Shown here: positions 35,977 to 45,164 of the stretch, piece by piece
Position numbering within the stretch: the first letter of the stretch is position 1
How the letters are laid out: every line of letters starts with the position of its first letter
Source: Simonsiella muelleri ATCC 29453
GTDB taxonomy: Bacteria; Pseudomonadota; Gammaproteobacteria; Burkholderiales; Neisseriaceae
Reading direction: 5' to 3'
Length of the DNA stretch: 64,000 nt
NCBI RefSeq assembly: GCF_002951835.1
Contig: NZ_CP019448.1
Coordinates: forward strand, 124,001 to 188,000
Position numbers and translations under genes: made by a program
Notes under the pieces: generated by a model
Databases searched by the model: none
Told to the model about the DNA's origin: nothing
Seen by the model: the letters and a program-made list of their open reading frames with translations, nothing else

Positions 35977-38003
35977 TTATTGAATCAATTTTGCGCCTGA
36001 TTCAATAAATTTTTGAGAAAAAATGCCAATACCATATGGATTGAAGTGGTCATCATCATAATACATAGGCATTTGATTATATAAGTAATTGTTGGGTATG
36101 TATCTTGGGAAATCTAAATCTACCCAATGAATTTGTGGATACTTTTGTACTATTTTTCTAATGCGCTCATTGGCTTGTTCGGTTGCGATGATTAAATTTT
36201 GATTGGGTTTTGCCAATGTGATGCCTTTACTTTTTAAAAATTCAATGCGTTGTAGAGCATTTTTGTTTTCAAATCCTGTATTAGGATTATCACGCAATAC
36301 ATATATTGTATTACCATTTTGTAGAATAAATTGTAGTAATTTATTGAAATTTTTTTCATAATCAGGTTCTTCTAATCTTTGCGACCAACGTTGCGTCAAA
36401 ATAACCGTTGGATATTGATGAATCAATTTATCTGCAAATCGTTTGCGAAATTGGCGACAAAATTCTTGATTTTGTCCTTCAGCTTCATGATGTACAAAAT
36501 AAACTTCTGGCAGCAAAATAGAGCAGGCTTGACCGGATTCTACATAAGCTACCCAATTTTCATGTTTTCCAACCAGATGATAAAATTGATTATATTGCGA
36601 ATTATGCGAATCACCTACAGCTAAAATTGTTGGCAAAATTTTTTTATTTTGTATATTTCCTTGAAGACATTGGGTATTTGATTGTAATCCACTATCGCAG
36701 ATATTTTGATGCCAGCCAAATAATCGTTTATTTTGTACATCATCAATAAGATCTTTATGATGCATCGTTATCATGGCAAAACAGCTTGCACCTAAAAAAT
36801 AAGCCGTCATACCATATACAAATTGATGATGTGATAATGATGCTTTTCTAGCAGGTTTTTCTATATGTTCATATGATAAGTAAGAAAAAAGAAAGGTCAT
36901 GACCGCTGCCAATAAAATGGCGATAAGCGGTAAATCATTTTGTACAAATACATAACGAAATCCAGCCAAAATAACCCAGTGCCACAAATAAAGCGAATAT
37001 GACCATAAGCCTATTTTAACTAAAATATCGGCAGACAAAATATTTTTCAGGCTGCCTGAATACAAAACCCAACCCACTAATGAACACAAAATCAAACGTG
37101 GAATATAATTATCTTGATCCGCCGTATATTGCGTCCAAATATGTTGTGGGATAAATAAAATGAATAAAATTAATAATAGAATTGACCAAGACACTTTGTT
37201 GAGTGGTGCAGACTGTGGTTTTGTTTTAAAAGCATATAATGAACCAATTAATAGTTCGTAAGCACGAATGTGTGGTAAAAAATAGCTTTGGTAACGTGAA
37301 GTTTCTAGTGAATCAATCCATGAAAATATCCACAATGATATGAAGACGAAAAGAATAAAACGAAATGGATAAATTTTTTTTCTAAATATTACATAACATA
37401 ATAATAATAAAATTGAAAAATAAATTCAAGTTTGAATCCCCATAAATCAAAATGCGTGAATAAACTTAATATAATTAAGGTGAAAATAGACATTTGAATA
37501 GGCAATGCTTTGCCATGAAATAACTTATATAAAGTTAGTAAAATGATTGGGAAAACAAAATAAAATTGTTCTTCTAATGACAATGACCAAATATGTTGCA
37601 AAGGCTTATCCATAGATGCGCCATCAAAGTAGCCACTTTGCTGCGCAAAATACAAATTGGCGCTGAAAAATAGTGAATAAACTGCTGATTGGAATAATTG
37701 AGTCGTGTCTTGCGGAATAGAAAAATAATGGAATACAAACAACGTTGCCATCAACACAATCAGAAAAATAGGCAGAATTCGTTTGGCACGTTTTTTGTAA
37801 AAATGAACCAATGAAAATGCGCCTGTCTGCATGTCATGGAACATGATTCCCGTAATCAAATAGCCCGAAATCACAAAAAAAATATCCACACCTAAAAAAC
37901 CACTTGGTAACCAATTGGCTTGTGTGTGAAAAATCATTACTGAAAGCACAGCAATGGCTCTTAATCCATCAATTTCAGGGTGATAGTTAAATTTGTTGGG
38001 CAT
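35977..38003 (-). pseudogene. Frameshifted AT3-SGNH O-acyltransferase (OafA/OafB type)
   Basis: An N-terminal fragment (start 38003, 204 codons, MPNKFNYHPEIDGLRAIAVL) has the acyltransferase-3 hallmarks: IDGLRAIAV, ISGYLITG, and WSLSLEEQFYF. It runs into a stop near 37392. The remainder is open in another frame from about 37417 to 35977 and carries the rest of the membrane domain plus an SGNH esterase domain (AVGDSHNSQYN ... DDDHFNPYG). Together they make one gene of normal length with a single shift between about 37390 and 37420. Intact relatives O-acetylate LPS or capsule. The region is more AT-rich than its neighbours, which may mean it was acquired. A sequencing error is possible. Confidence 0.8.
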
Positions 38004-38066
38004 AATTTAAATATTGTAGTCGCTTAAAATTAAAAATACTACCGTGTTATCGGTTTCTTTATGTAC

Positions 38067-38156
38067 TTAGAACCTGTGTTCGTAAGATTGATGATTTAAT
38101 TTTATTGACAATTTTTGCGAATACAAGGCGACTAAGATTATGAAAATAGGTTCTTA
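38067..38156. repeat. Family A repeat, subfamily A1 (short copy)
   Basis: A 90-base copy from TTAGAACCTGTGTTCGTAAG to AATAGGTTCTTA with the middle deleted. It lies in the gap upstream of the acyltransferase gene, followed by an uptake sequence at about 38192. Confidence 0.75.
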
Positions 38157-38252
38157 CATATTAGACACCAAATTGCATCAGAAACAAAAAATCAGGCAGC
38201 CTGAAAAAAGATAAATTCTTTTAGGTTGCCCGATGTTATTATTTTTTGTGAA

Positions 38253-38456
38253 TTAGGCTGCAGTGAAACCCAAGTTATTCACCGCTGCTTTGAAAGCTTC
38301 TGCATCAAAATCATCGCCGTGTGTGATAATAGCAAAACCCTGTTCATAGTTTACGTTTACAAATTTCACACCTACAACAGATGCTGTGTTTTCAGCTACT
38401 TTATCTGCATCGGCTTTATTACTCAAACCAGTGATGGTCATTTTAGATTGTGACAT
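38253..38456 (-). CDS. HMA-fold protein lacking the CxxC metal site
   Basis: A 67-residue protein with the pattern of a heavy-metal-associated domain (MTITGLSNKADADKV, then GVKFVNVNYEQGFAIITHG, then AFKAAVNNLGFTA), but the MxCxxC metal loop is replaced by TGLSNKAD and there is no cysteine at all. Metal binding of the usual type is therefore unlikely. ACTATGTCAC-type start at 38456 is chosen because it begins the domain and GAGGTT lies upstream. It is followed downstream only by repeats; a VanZ-like gene is upstream. Confidence 0.65.
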   Translation of the reverse strand: MSQSKMTITGLSNKADADKVAENTASVVGVKFVNVNYEQGFAIITHGDDFDAEAFKAAVNNLGFTAA

Positions 38457-38515
38457 AGTGTTATAACCTCGTATGTAGAAATAAAAGAGTGAGAAAATAA
38501 ACCAAACAACGCTAA

Positions 38516-38905
38516 TCATGCCTTTTTTTCGTCAGATTGTCTAGTAAAAATTTCAGATGCTTTTTGTGCAAATAATAAAGCAATGCTCGCGCCAAACATA
38601 TCCGCTACGCCGTCCCAAAAGTCTGCATCACGCGTGGTAGTTAAGGTGGCTTGAGCGCATTCCGTTCCGAATGCCAATATCAGCATCACTACCCATAAAC
38701 TCATATACGGTACACGCATTTTTGCCGCCAAAAAAGCCCGTGCCAACAACCAAGTTTGACAAAAAAACAACAAAAAATGCGCCACTTTGTCAAAATATGG
38801 AAACAATGACACACCATCAGGCGATGATTCTCGCAGCAATCCATACGTAATCAGCCCAAACCACATTAATGCAAAAATAAACCATTTATTTTTCATAAAT
38901 TTCAT
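38516..38905 (-). CDS. VanZ-like small membrane protein
   Basis: 129 residues with about three or four transmembrane segments; the block YFDKVAHFLLFF and the later GTECAQATLTTTRDADFWDGVADMFGA match VanZ-like proteins. AGGA eight to nine bases upstream supports the ATG at 38905, which overlaps the stop of the preceding gene as ATGA. No substrate is known. Confidence 0.72.
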   Translation of the reverse strand: MKFMKNKWFIFALMWFGLITYGLLRESSPDGVSLFPYFDKVAHFLLFFCQTWLLARAFLAAKMRVPYMSLWVVMLILAFGTECAQATLTTTRDADFWDGVADMFGASIALLFAQKASEIFTRQSDEKKA

Positions 38906-39120
38906 TGTTCGGTGTCCTGTAAAAATTCGGTGCATAACATGGTCATTTTTTCAAACTTGCCACCACGTTGTTGTAAAATTTGCAGCCATTGACGTACAGT
39001 TTCGGCGTTAGGGGTTTGGTCAAGTGTGCATTCGTTGAGCAGAAAGTCCAACGTTTCGCGTACTTCAGCAGAAGATGCGGTTTGAATAAATTGGGTTATT
39101 TCAGTGAAATCAGACATCAT
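38902..39120 (-). CDS. Small conserved-looking protein of unknown function
   Basis: A 72-residue soluble, acidic, helical protein (SDFTEITQFIQTASSAEVRE...), with no recognised domain. The four-base overlap with the VanZ-like gene indicates a real, co-translated gene. The start could be the first or second Met. Confidence 0.55.
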   Translation of the reverse strand: MMSDFTEITQFIQTASSAEVRETLDFLLNECTLDQTPNAETVRQWLQILQQRGGKFEKMTMLCTEFLQDTEQ

Positions 39121-39172
39121 GGTGTTCTTAATTTTTTGATGATAATTGGGTTTTCAGGCTGCCTGAACTATG

Positions 39173-39236
39173 TCAATTTTGCCAACCATCGTGGGGCAAT
39201 TCAGAGTGGGTATGGCGGCGATACGCCATGTTCTCC
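39173..39236 (-). repeat. Family D repeat with micro-ORF MAYRRHTHS... (copy 1)
   Basis: The core at 39204-39236 matches 43100-43133 base for base apart from one T. It folds as ATGGCG-GCGATA-CGCCAT. On the minus strand GGAGAAC precedes an ATG at 39229 that opens an 18-codon frame, MAYRRHTHSELPHDGWQN, ending at 39173. A real peptide, a leader or only repeat debris are all possible. Confidence 0.5.
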
Positions 39237-39274
39237 CATTTAAAGAAAACCATATTTCAGGCAGCCTGAAAATA

Positions 39275-40123
39275 TTATAAACGTTGTAAACGCGCAATGC
39301 GATTATCTAAACTTGGGTGAGTACTCATCAGTGAATCTTTTTCTTCGCTGGCAATGCCCATCGCGCTCATGTCGGCTGGTAACATACTGCCATGACCTTT
39401 CAAACGCTGCAATGCCGCAATCATCTTCGGCGCACCCACTAATTTTGCTGCACCTGCATCGGCGCGGTATTCGCGTTGGCGGCTAAAATAATACACCACA
39501 ATACTCGCCAGAAAACCAAACAACATTTGCAAAATCATGTTTACAATAAAATAAGTTCCTGTATTGTTTGAACTACTTTCGTTATTATTGTTGCTGGAAA
39601 CCAAACTTGCAATCAATCGCGCTAAAAACACCACAAATGTATTGACCACGCCTTGAATTAAGGTCAAAGTAACCATGTCGCCATTGCCAACGTGTGCCAT
39701 TTCGTGTGCCAACACCGCTTCCACTTCATCGCGTGTCATGCCGTGCAGCAAGCCTGTACTCACCGCAATCAATGAGCTGTTTTTGGTCGCACCAGTCGCA
39801 AACGCATTTAATTCAGGTGAATCATAAATCGCCACTTCAGGCATATTCAAATTCCATTGTCGGGCTTGATGGGCAACTGTATCCAACAGCCATTGTTCCA
39901 CTTCGCTTTGTGGTTGAGTGATAACTTGTGCGCCAACTGATTGTTTTGCCATGTATTTTGATAAGAGTAACGAAACAATAGAACCTGTAAAACCCACTAC
40001 CGCCGCGCTTGCCAACATACTACCCATGCCGTGTGTTCGGTTAAGACCCAAAATACTCAAAATAATGCTAATCACTAATAAAACTGCTAAATTGGTAACC
40101 AAATATAAAAAAACGCGTTTCAT
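39275..40123 (-). CDS. htpX: Membrane zinc metalloprotease HtpX
   Basis: Heat-stress inner-membrane protease that removes misfolded membrane proteins. 282 residues: two N-terminal transmembrane helices, HEMAH zinc motif in [16 protein letters not shown], two further helices and the third ligand region [12 protein letters not shown]. The start [16 protein letters not shown] is typical. Confidence 0.94.
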   Translation of the reverse strand: MKRVFLYLVTNLAVLLVISIILSILGLNRTHGMGSMLASAAVVGFTGSIVSLLLSKYMAKQSVGAQVITQPQSEVEQWLLDTVAHQARQWNLNMPEVAIYDSPELNAFATGATKNSSLIAVSTGLLHGMTRDEVEAVLAHEMAHVGNGDMVTLTLIQGVVNTFVVFLARLIASLVSSNNNNESSSNNTGTYFIVNMILQMLFGFLASIVVYYFSRQREYRADAGAAKLVGAPKMIAALQRLKGHGSMLPADMSAMGIASEEKDSLMSTHPSLDNRIARLQRL

Positions 40124-40312
40124 TGTATTGTGTCCTTATGAATTTTTTTTGATGAGTAGAAAGCGTGTATTATGGCAAAATTTGTTTTAAATGGAATGGC
40201 AAGAATGTAAAATCTATGCAAATTCATAAGTAATCATTTTTCATCAATACATTTTCAGGCTGCCTGAAAATGTATTCATTTTATTTAAATTATATTTTAG
40301 GAAATCAAAAAT

Positions 40313-41245
40313 ATGGCATTTGCTTTTTTCTTTGCAGGACAAGGTTCACAAAGTTTGAACATGATGAGTGGTTTTGATGGCGTGGCGGTGGTGCGCGATA
40401 CCTTCAGCGAAGCATCAGATGCACTCGGACAAGATTTGTGGGCAATGATGAACGGCGATAATACAGAAATCATCGCTCAAACCGTGAACACACAACCATT
40501 GATGTTGGCAGCGGGTGTGGCAACTTACCGTGCTTATTTGGCAGCTGGTGGTGCCAAACCTGTGGCGTTGGCTGGGCACAGTTTGGGTGAATATTCGGCT
40601 TTGGTGGCTTCAGGCAGCCTGAATTTTACCGATGCAGTGAAATTGGTTCGCAAACGTGCGGAATTGATGCAATCTGCCGTACCACAAGGCGTAGGTGCAA
40701 TGGCAGCGATTTTGGGTTTAGGTGTGCATCAAGTCCGTGATATTTGCGCCGCCGCCGAACAGGGCGATGTATGTGAAGCCGTGAATTTGAATTCGCCCGA
40801 ACAAACTGTTATCGCTGGTAACGCCGCAGCTGTAGAACGTGCCATGGTTGCTGCTAAAGATGCAGGCGCAAAACGTGCTTTGTCGCTGCCCGTATCGGTG
40901 CCATCGCATTGTCGCTTGATGAAATCGGCGGCGGACGAATTGGCGGAATATTTGAAAAATGTGGCTTTCAGGCAGCCTGAAATTCGTGTGATTCACAATG
41001 TGGACGTGGCAACGCATCAAACCGTAGATGAAATCAAAAATGCGTTGGTACAACAATTGTATCGTCCCGTTCGTTGGACAGAAACCGTGAATTTATTGGC
41101 GCAAGAAGGTGTTATGCAAGCGGCGGAATGTTCACCAGGCAAAGTATTGGCAGGTTTGGCAAAACGCATTCATAAAGAAATGGTTTGTGCTGCACTGGTT
41201 TCGCAAACAGCCATTGACGAATTCATCACAGCACAATCTATTTAA
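40313..41245 (+). CDS. fabD: Malonyl CoA-acyl carrier protein transacylase
   Basis: Loads malonyl units onto ACP for fatty acid synthesis. 310 residues: GQGSQ at the N terminus, nucleophile in GHSLGEYSA and His in VSVPSHC. In-frame uptake sequences give SGSLNF and FRQPEI. TTAGGAAAT precedes the ATG. fabG follows 57 bases after, with an uptake sequence between. A palindromic single uptake sequence (ACATTTTCAGGCTGCCTG... at 40251-40275) lies upstream. Confidence 0.95.
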   Translation: MAFAFFFAGQGSQSLNMMSGFDGVAVVRDTFSEASDALGQDLWAMMNGDNTEIIAQTVNTQPLMLAAGVATYRAYLAAGGAKPVALAGHSLGEYSALVASGSLNFTDAVKLVRKRAELMQSAVPQGVGAMAAILGLGVHQVRDICAAAEQGDVCEAVNLNSPEQTVIAGNAAAVERAMVAAKDAGAKRALSLPVSVPSHCRLMKSAADELAEYLKNVAFRQPEIRVIHNVDVATHQTVDEIKNALVQQLYRPVRWTETVNLLAQEGVMQAAECSPGKVLAGLAKRIHKEMVCAALVSQTAIDEFITAQSI

Positions 41246-41302
41246 TTATTTGAAATTATTTTTCAGGCAGCCTGAAATATTATTAATAGGAAAATCATAC
41301 AG

Positions 41303-42049
41303 ATGACTACACAAAATCTCACAGGCAAAATTGCACTTGTTACGGGTGCATCACGTGGTATCGGCGCAGCGATTGCGGATACTTTGGCACAAGCGGGTGC
41401 AACCGTTATTGGTACTGCCACATCTCAAAGCGGTGCAACCGCGATTGGCGAATGTTTGGCGCAATGGGGTGGGCACGGTCGTGCTTTGAATGCGGCAGAT
41501 TCAGGCAGTGTTGAAAATTTAATTGGCGAAATTGAAAAGGAATTTGGCAAACTGGATATTTTGGTGAACAATGCAGGCATAACGCGTGATAACTTATTGA
41601 TGCGTATGAAAGATGATGAATGGGACGAGATTATGAATGTGAATTTGAAATCCGTTTACCGCGCCAGCAAAGCCGTGATGCGTGGCATGATGAAGCAGCG
41701 CACTGGACGCATCATCACGATTACATCGGTAGTCGGCACGATGGGCAACGCAGGGCAAACCAACTATGCTGCTGCTAAAGCCGCGTTACAAGGATTCAGT
41801 AAATCGCTGGCACGTGAAGTAGGTTCGCGCGGGATTACTGTCAATTGTGTTGCTCCTGGATTTATTGACACCGACATGACCCGTTCTTTACCCGAAGAGA
41901 CGCGCAAAACCTTTGAAGCGCAAACCGCATTGGGTAAATTCGGTGAAGCGCAAGATATTGCTGATGCGGTGTTGTTTTTGGCATCCGACCAAGCGCGTTA
42001 CATCACTGGACAAACGCTGCACGTTAATGGCGGTATGTTGATGCCGTAA
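41303..42049 (+). CDS. fabG: 3-oxoacyl-[acyl-carrier-protein] reductase
   Basis: NADPH-dependent reductase of the fatty acid elongation cycle. 248 residues with TGASRGIG cofactor motif, NNAGITRD, and the Ser-Tyr-Lys triad (ITSVVG, YAAAKA). Forms an operon with fabD. A family B repeat follows the stop after an uptake sequence. Confidence 0.95.
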   Translation: MTTQNLTGKIALVTGASRGIGAAIADTLAQAGATVIGTATSQSGATAIGECLAQWGGHGRALNAADSGSVENLIGEIEKEFGKLDILVNNAGITRDNLLMRMKDDEWDEIMNVNLKSVYRASKAVMRGMMKQRTGRIITITSVVGTMGNAGQTNYAAAKAALQGFSKSLAREVGSRGITVNCVAPGFIDTDMTRSLPEETRKTFEAQTALGKFGEAQDIADAVLFLASDQARYITGQTLHVNGGMLMP

Positions 42050-42067
42050 TCCTTTTTCAGGCAGCCT

Positions 42068-42211
42068 GAAACCTTTGCAAAACCCCATATTTGGTGTATT
42101 TCTTTGGGATGTACTTCTCTAACTTTTGAAAATATTTAAATATTATCTGTGTGTTATGTAGTGCTGTTGCTTTGAATTGCACTTAAATTTATAAAGTTTT
42201 GCAAAGGTTTC
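42068..42211. repeat. Family B repeat (best copy)
   Basis: 144 bases with perfect 16-base inverted ends GAAACCTTTGCAAAAC / GTTTTGCAAAGGTTTC. The left end shares its GAAA with an uptake sequence. The termini recall those of some IS5-family elements, so it may be a miniature derivative; no transposase is encoded. Confidence 0.8.
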
Positions 42212-42252
42212 AATTTGCCTAAAATAATCACAAAAATCTGAAATATCACGTT

Positions 42253-42474
42253 TTAGCTTTTTGTTGATTTGTTTTGCGAAGGTTTCAGGCTGCCTGAAAG
42301 CATAAATTCACGTAAACGGACTTGTTGTGCATCGTATTTGGCTTTTTCGGCATAATACAAATTTTGGATACAAGCATCGCCACACTCGCTGCCACAGCAT
42401 TCCCAACTTTCAGGGCGGACGGGTTCGGGAAGTAGTGTTTCGGGGAAATCTTCAATCTTCGGGGTCATAGCCAT
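42253..42474 (-). CDS. Oxidoreductase-like Cys-rich small protein
   Basis: 73 residues with the PF09791-type signature EPVRPESWECCGSECGDACIQN, followed by a helical YYAEKAKYDAQQVRLREF. Function unknown. The ATG at 42474 follows GGAAG; it overlaps the end of the S4 gene by 23 bases. The C terminus (SGSLKPSQNKSTKS) is encoded by an uptake sequence and what follows, so the natural end may have been extended. Confidence 0.7.
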   Translation of the reverse strand: MAMTPKIEDFPETLLPEPVRPESWECCGSECGDACIQNLYYAEKAKYDAQQVRLREFMLSGSLKPSQNKSTKS

Positions 42475-42685
42475 CACACACTTCCAAAATGACGTTTGAA
42501 AATTCAATTACATCGCCGCCACGAATTTTAGCGGTTTTGCGTATTTCTACTTTACCATTGCGCAGAACTTTGCCAGATGCGATGGCATTTTTGGCTTGTC
42601 CACCACTTTCCACTAAACCTGCTAATTTTAATAAATCGCATAATGCGATGTACTCTTGTTCTTCCAAATAAACATTTGCGTTCAT
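42452..42685 (-). CDS. Small S4-domain RNA-binding protein (YbcJ-like)
   Basis: A 77-residue S4-like protein: LLKLAGLVESGGQAKNAIAS, GKVLRNGKVEIRKTAKIRGGD. Similar to E. coli YbcJ, proposed to bind RNA. Start MNANVYLEEQ at 42685. Overlaps the next gene, so the pair is probably translationally coupled. Confidence 0.82.
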   Translation of the reverse strand: MNANVYLEEQEYIALCDLLKLAGLVESGGQAKNAIASGKVLRNGKVEIRKTAKIRGGDVIEFSNVILEVCDGYDPED

Positions 42686-42740
42686 GTTTGTTCTTTCATG
42701 CAAAAAAACCTGTTTCAAAACGAAACAGGTTATTAAAAAT

Positions 42741-42815
42741 TGGCACGCCCACGGGGAATCGAACCCCGGTTACCGCCGTGAAAGGGCGATGTCCTAACCG
42801 CTAGACGATGGGCGC
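42741..42815 (-). tRNA. tRNA-Glu (anticodon TTC)
   Basis: 75 nt including encoded CCA. Acceptor GCGCCCA pairs with TGGGCGT, anticodon loop CCTTTCACGG region reads TTC, and the T loop is GGTTCGATTCC. 19 bases downstream of tRNA-Arg on the same strand. Confidence 0.95.
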
Positions 42816-42834
42816 GGATAAAAACTTTTCTTGG

Positions 42835-42911
42835 TGGCGCACCCGGAGCGATTCGAACGCCCGACCCTTTGGTTCGTAGCCAAATACTCTATCCAACTGA
42901 GCTACGGGTGC
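42835..42911 (-). tRNA. tRNA-Arg (anticodon ACG)
   Basis: 77 nt including encoded CCA. Acceptor GCACCCG pairs with CGGGTGC, D arm TAGCTCAGTTGGATAGAG, anticodon loop GGCTACGAACC and T loop GTTCGAATC. Transcribed ahead of tRNA-Glu as one unit. Confidence 0.96.
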
Positions 42912-43038
42912 AGTTCTTAACGCTGTTCTGTTTGCTGCGTTAATCAAGAAAGGTTGAATTATAATAATCAATACAAAATTTGTAAAGTGATATTTGCGAT
43001 ATTTTTTTGTATTATTCCTGCATTTTTTTGATTTTTAA

Positions 43039-43133
43039 TCATTTTAATTTTATGGTCTGTGGTGAATTTGTTTTCAAACGCAACAAGTCAGGCGAAGTGG
43101 AGTGGGTATGGCGGCGATACGCCATGTTTCTCC
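43039..43133 (-). repeat. Family D repeat with micro-ORF MAYRRHTHS... (copy 2)
   Basis: The core at 43100-43133 repeats 39204-39236. GGAGAAAC precedes the ATG at 43125; the frame runs 28 codons (begins MAYRRHTHSTSPDLLRLK) to a stop at 43039. After codon nine the two copies diverge completely. It is in a 272-base AT-rich gap between the tRNAs and the nitrilase gene. Confidence 0.5.
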
Positions 43134-43183
43134 AAATCAAAAAAATTTATTTTATATGATGAATAATGACTATCAAAAAAATT

Positions 43184-43993
43184 CTATTTAAAAATAATGT
43201 GTTGTAATGCTGGCAATTTTTCCCGAACCTCCGCCACACGTTGCGCTTGAATCTGCGCCATCACCACGCCTGCATTTTCAGGCAGCATCGCTACCACTTC
43301 GCCCCACGGATCAATAATTATACTATGCCCAAACGTGCGACGACCGTTACTGTGTTTACCACCTTGCCCCGATGCAATCACATAACATTGATTCTCCACC
43401 GCTCGCGCTCGCAATAACAATTCCCAATGTGCCATGCCCGTCGTATGCGTGAATGCAGCTGGCAGCAAAATTACATCAAAAGGCTGTTGCAAACGAAAAA
43501 ATTCAGGAAAACGCAAATCATAACAAATGCCTTGTGCCACACGCCAACCATCAATCTTCAATTGTGGCAAAGTGTTACCTGCAATGATGGTATTGGATTC
43601 GGCGTAATGTTCTTTATCATTTTGGTAACCAAATAAGTGAATTTTATCGTAGCGACTCACACATTCACCATCTCGCCCATACACCAACATCGTATTAAAA
43701 ATTTTATTATTTTCATGACTTTGTAATGGAATTGAACCGCCAAATAAAATGATTTGGTACTGCTTTGCCCATTGACTCATGGCACGTTGCAATTGTCCTT
43801 GCCCAAACGGTTCAGCAATGGCGATTTTGTCGGTGTCGTGTTGCCCCATAATCGCCCAATATTCAGGTAATAACACCCAATCTGCACCTTGTTCGGCGGC
43901 TTGGGCAATATATTTTTGTGCAGCGTTCAGATTGTCCGCCACATTGTGTGATGACACCATTTGTATCACTGCAACATTCAGATTTTTTTGCAT
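43184..43993 (-). CDS. Carbon-nitrogen hydrolase (deaminated glutathione amidase / Nit1-like)
   Basis: 269-residue nitrilase-superfamily enzyme with the Glu-Lys-Cys triad: PEYW, RYDKIHLFGY and GICYDLRFPE. Nit1-like enzymes hydrolyse deaminated glutathione as metabolite repair. MQKNLNVAVIQM is chosen as the start; the longer frame reads through an uptake sequence (SGSLK). The UDG-like gene is 20 bases upstream, so they may be co-transcribed. Confidence 0.85.
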   Translation of the reverse strand: MQKNLNVAVIQMVSSHNVADNLNAAQKYIAQAAEQGADWVLLPEYWAIMGQHDTDKIAIAEPFGQGQLQRAMSQWAKQYQIILFGGSIPLQSHENNKIFNTMLVYGRDGECVSRYDKIHLFGYQNDKEHYAESNTIIAGNTLPQLKIDGWRVAQGICYDLRFPEFFRLQQPFDVILLPAAFTHTTGMAHWELLLRARAVENQCYVIASGQGGKHSNGRRTFGHSIIIDPWGEVVAMLPENAGVVMAQIQAQRVAEVREKLPALQHIIFK

Positions 43994-44013
43994 TGTTTTA
44001 ATTCCGTGTGTTT

Positions 44014-44739
44014 TCAGGCTGCCTGAAGAAATTGCTGTAATTGTTGCAACGTTTCCCACGCGCTGCGTTTTAAGGTTGGATCATTCAAAATGCGCTGAGG
44101 GTGGGGAATGTAAAACGTTGGGGCAACAGGTAATTGCGCTTTCACATCGTCGCGCTCAAAAAAATTGCCCATCAACAACAAAGCTTTTGCACCACACAAT
44201 TGCCATTCTGCTTGAACGCGTGGCGCGGCTGCCTGAACGGCTTCGGTTGGCGGTTTCGGGCTGAAGTCAGGCAAATCTTTCAGCCATGAACTTAACCAAA
44301 CATCTTTTTGATTCAATTGGATAGCCGCTAACATTTTCGTGAACAATTCACCGTCTGAACCGCTTAATAATTGACCCGCCACCACATCTGCAGGCGATGC
44401 ACACACGCTTAACGCCATCACTCGCGCTTTGGGTACTGATAAGATTTTCAGATAATTTTCAACTGAATCAGTAGAATATTTTGGCAAAATAGGCGCATTG
44501 TTTTCAGGCAGCGTTTCGGGTTGTAACGTGGCACTGTTGATTTTTTGCAACACCGCCAAACGCGATGCCGATATGGTTTTAGACTGTTCTTTTCGCTTAA
44601 CCATGGGCGGCGAATGTGGTACACGTGCAGACAATAACTCGCGATTTTCAAGCTGACCAATGATTTTCGCACTTTGTTTAAGCCACATTGCGCCCAACCC
44701 TAAGGCTTCATGTAGATGAATATAGCGGCTATCTAACAT
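44014..44739 (-). CDS. Divergent uracil-DNA glycosylase superfamily protein
   Basis: 241 residues. The C-terminal part matches family 4/5-type uracil glycosylases: SGSDGELFTKMLAAIQL, ALLLMGNFF and IPHPQRILNDPTLKRSAWETL. The iron-sulfur cysteines of family 4 are absent (only a few scattered Cys), and the N terminus is unrelated, so activity is uncertain. The protein ends QFLQAA-stop in an uptake sequence. It overlaps the rimI stop by seven bases, with GGAG before its ATG. Confidence 0.65.
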   Translation of the reverse strand: MLDSRYIHLHEALGLGAMWLKQSAKIIGQLENRELLSARVPHSPPMVKRKEQSKTISASRLAVLQKINSATLQPETLPENNAPILPKYSTDSVENYLKILSVPKARVMALSVCASPADVVAGQLLSGSDGELFTKMLAAIQLNQKDVWLSSWLKDLPDFSPKPPTEAVQAAAPRVQAEWQLCGAKALLLMGNFFERDDVKAQLPVAPTFYIPHPQRILNDPTLKRSAWETLQQLQQFLQAA

Positions 44740-45164
44740 ATTTTCTCCATGATTACAGCATCTTCCGTGTTATTGTAATACCGTTTGCGTAAGGCGATTT
44801 CGTGGAACCCAAATTGCGTGTACAACGTTTGTGCAACAACATTACTGACACGAACTTCTAACAAAATGCGGCTGATTTGCTGATGACGGGCAGCCTGAAA
44901 CATTTGTGCCAACAATGCACTCGCCACACCTTGACGGCGAAATTTTGGCGCAGTTGCAATCAAATGCAGCTCCATTTCATCGCAAATTGTCTGCCACACA
45001 ATAAATCCCATGCACTCACCATATTCATTTTCATGAATTAATACAGAGTCATGCACAGATTCGCAGGCTGCCTGAAACTGTTTGACCGTCCACGCAGATG
45101 GATTATCATACGAATCCAATTCGGCTAACGCAACACAATCACTTACATTCGCTACGCGTATCAT
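44733..45164 (-). CDS. rimI: Ribosomal protein-alanine N-acetyltransferase RimI
   Basis: GNAT enzyme that acetylates the N terminus of ribosomal protein bS18. 143 residues; acetyl-CoA site RRQGVASALL, then LEVRVSNVVAQTLYTQFGF, RKRYYNNTEDAVIM. The start overlaps the stop of the upstream gene (TGATG). tsaB, a frequent neighbour, is not here. Confidence 0.9.
   Translation of the reverse strand: MIRVANVSDCVALAELDSYDNPSAWTVKQFQAACESVHDSVLIHENEYGECMGFIVWQTICDEMELHLIATAPKFRRQGVASALLAQMFQAARHQQISRILLEVRVSNVVAQTLYTQFGFHEIALRKRYYNNTEDAVIMEKIC

Noticed and set aside
37373..37380. Eight-base A/T homopolymer as a phase-variation switch of the acyltransferase
   Set aside because: On the coding strand the tract lies after the stop of the first fragment, so slippage there cannot join the two frames.
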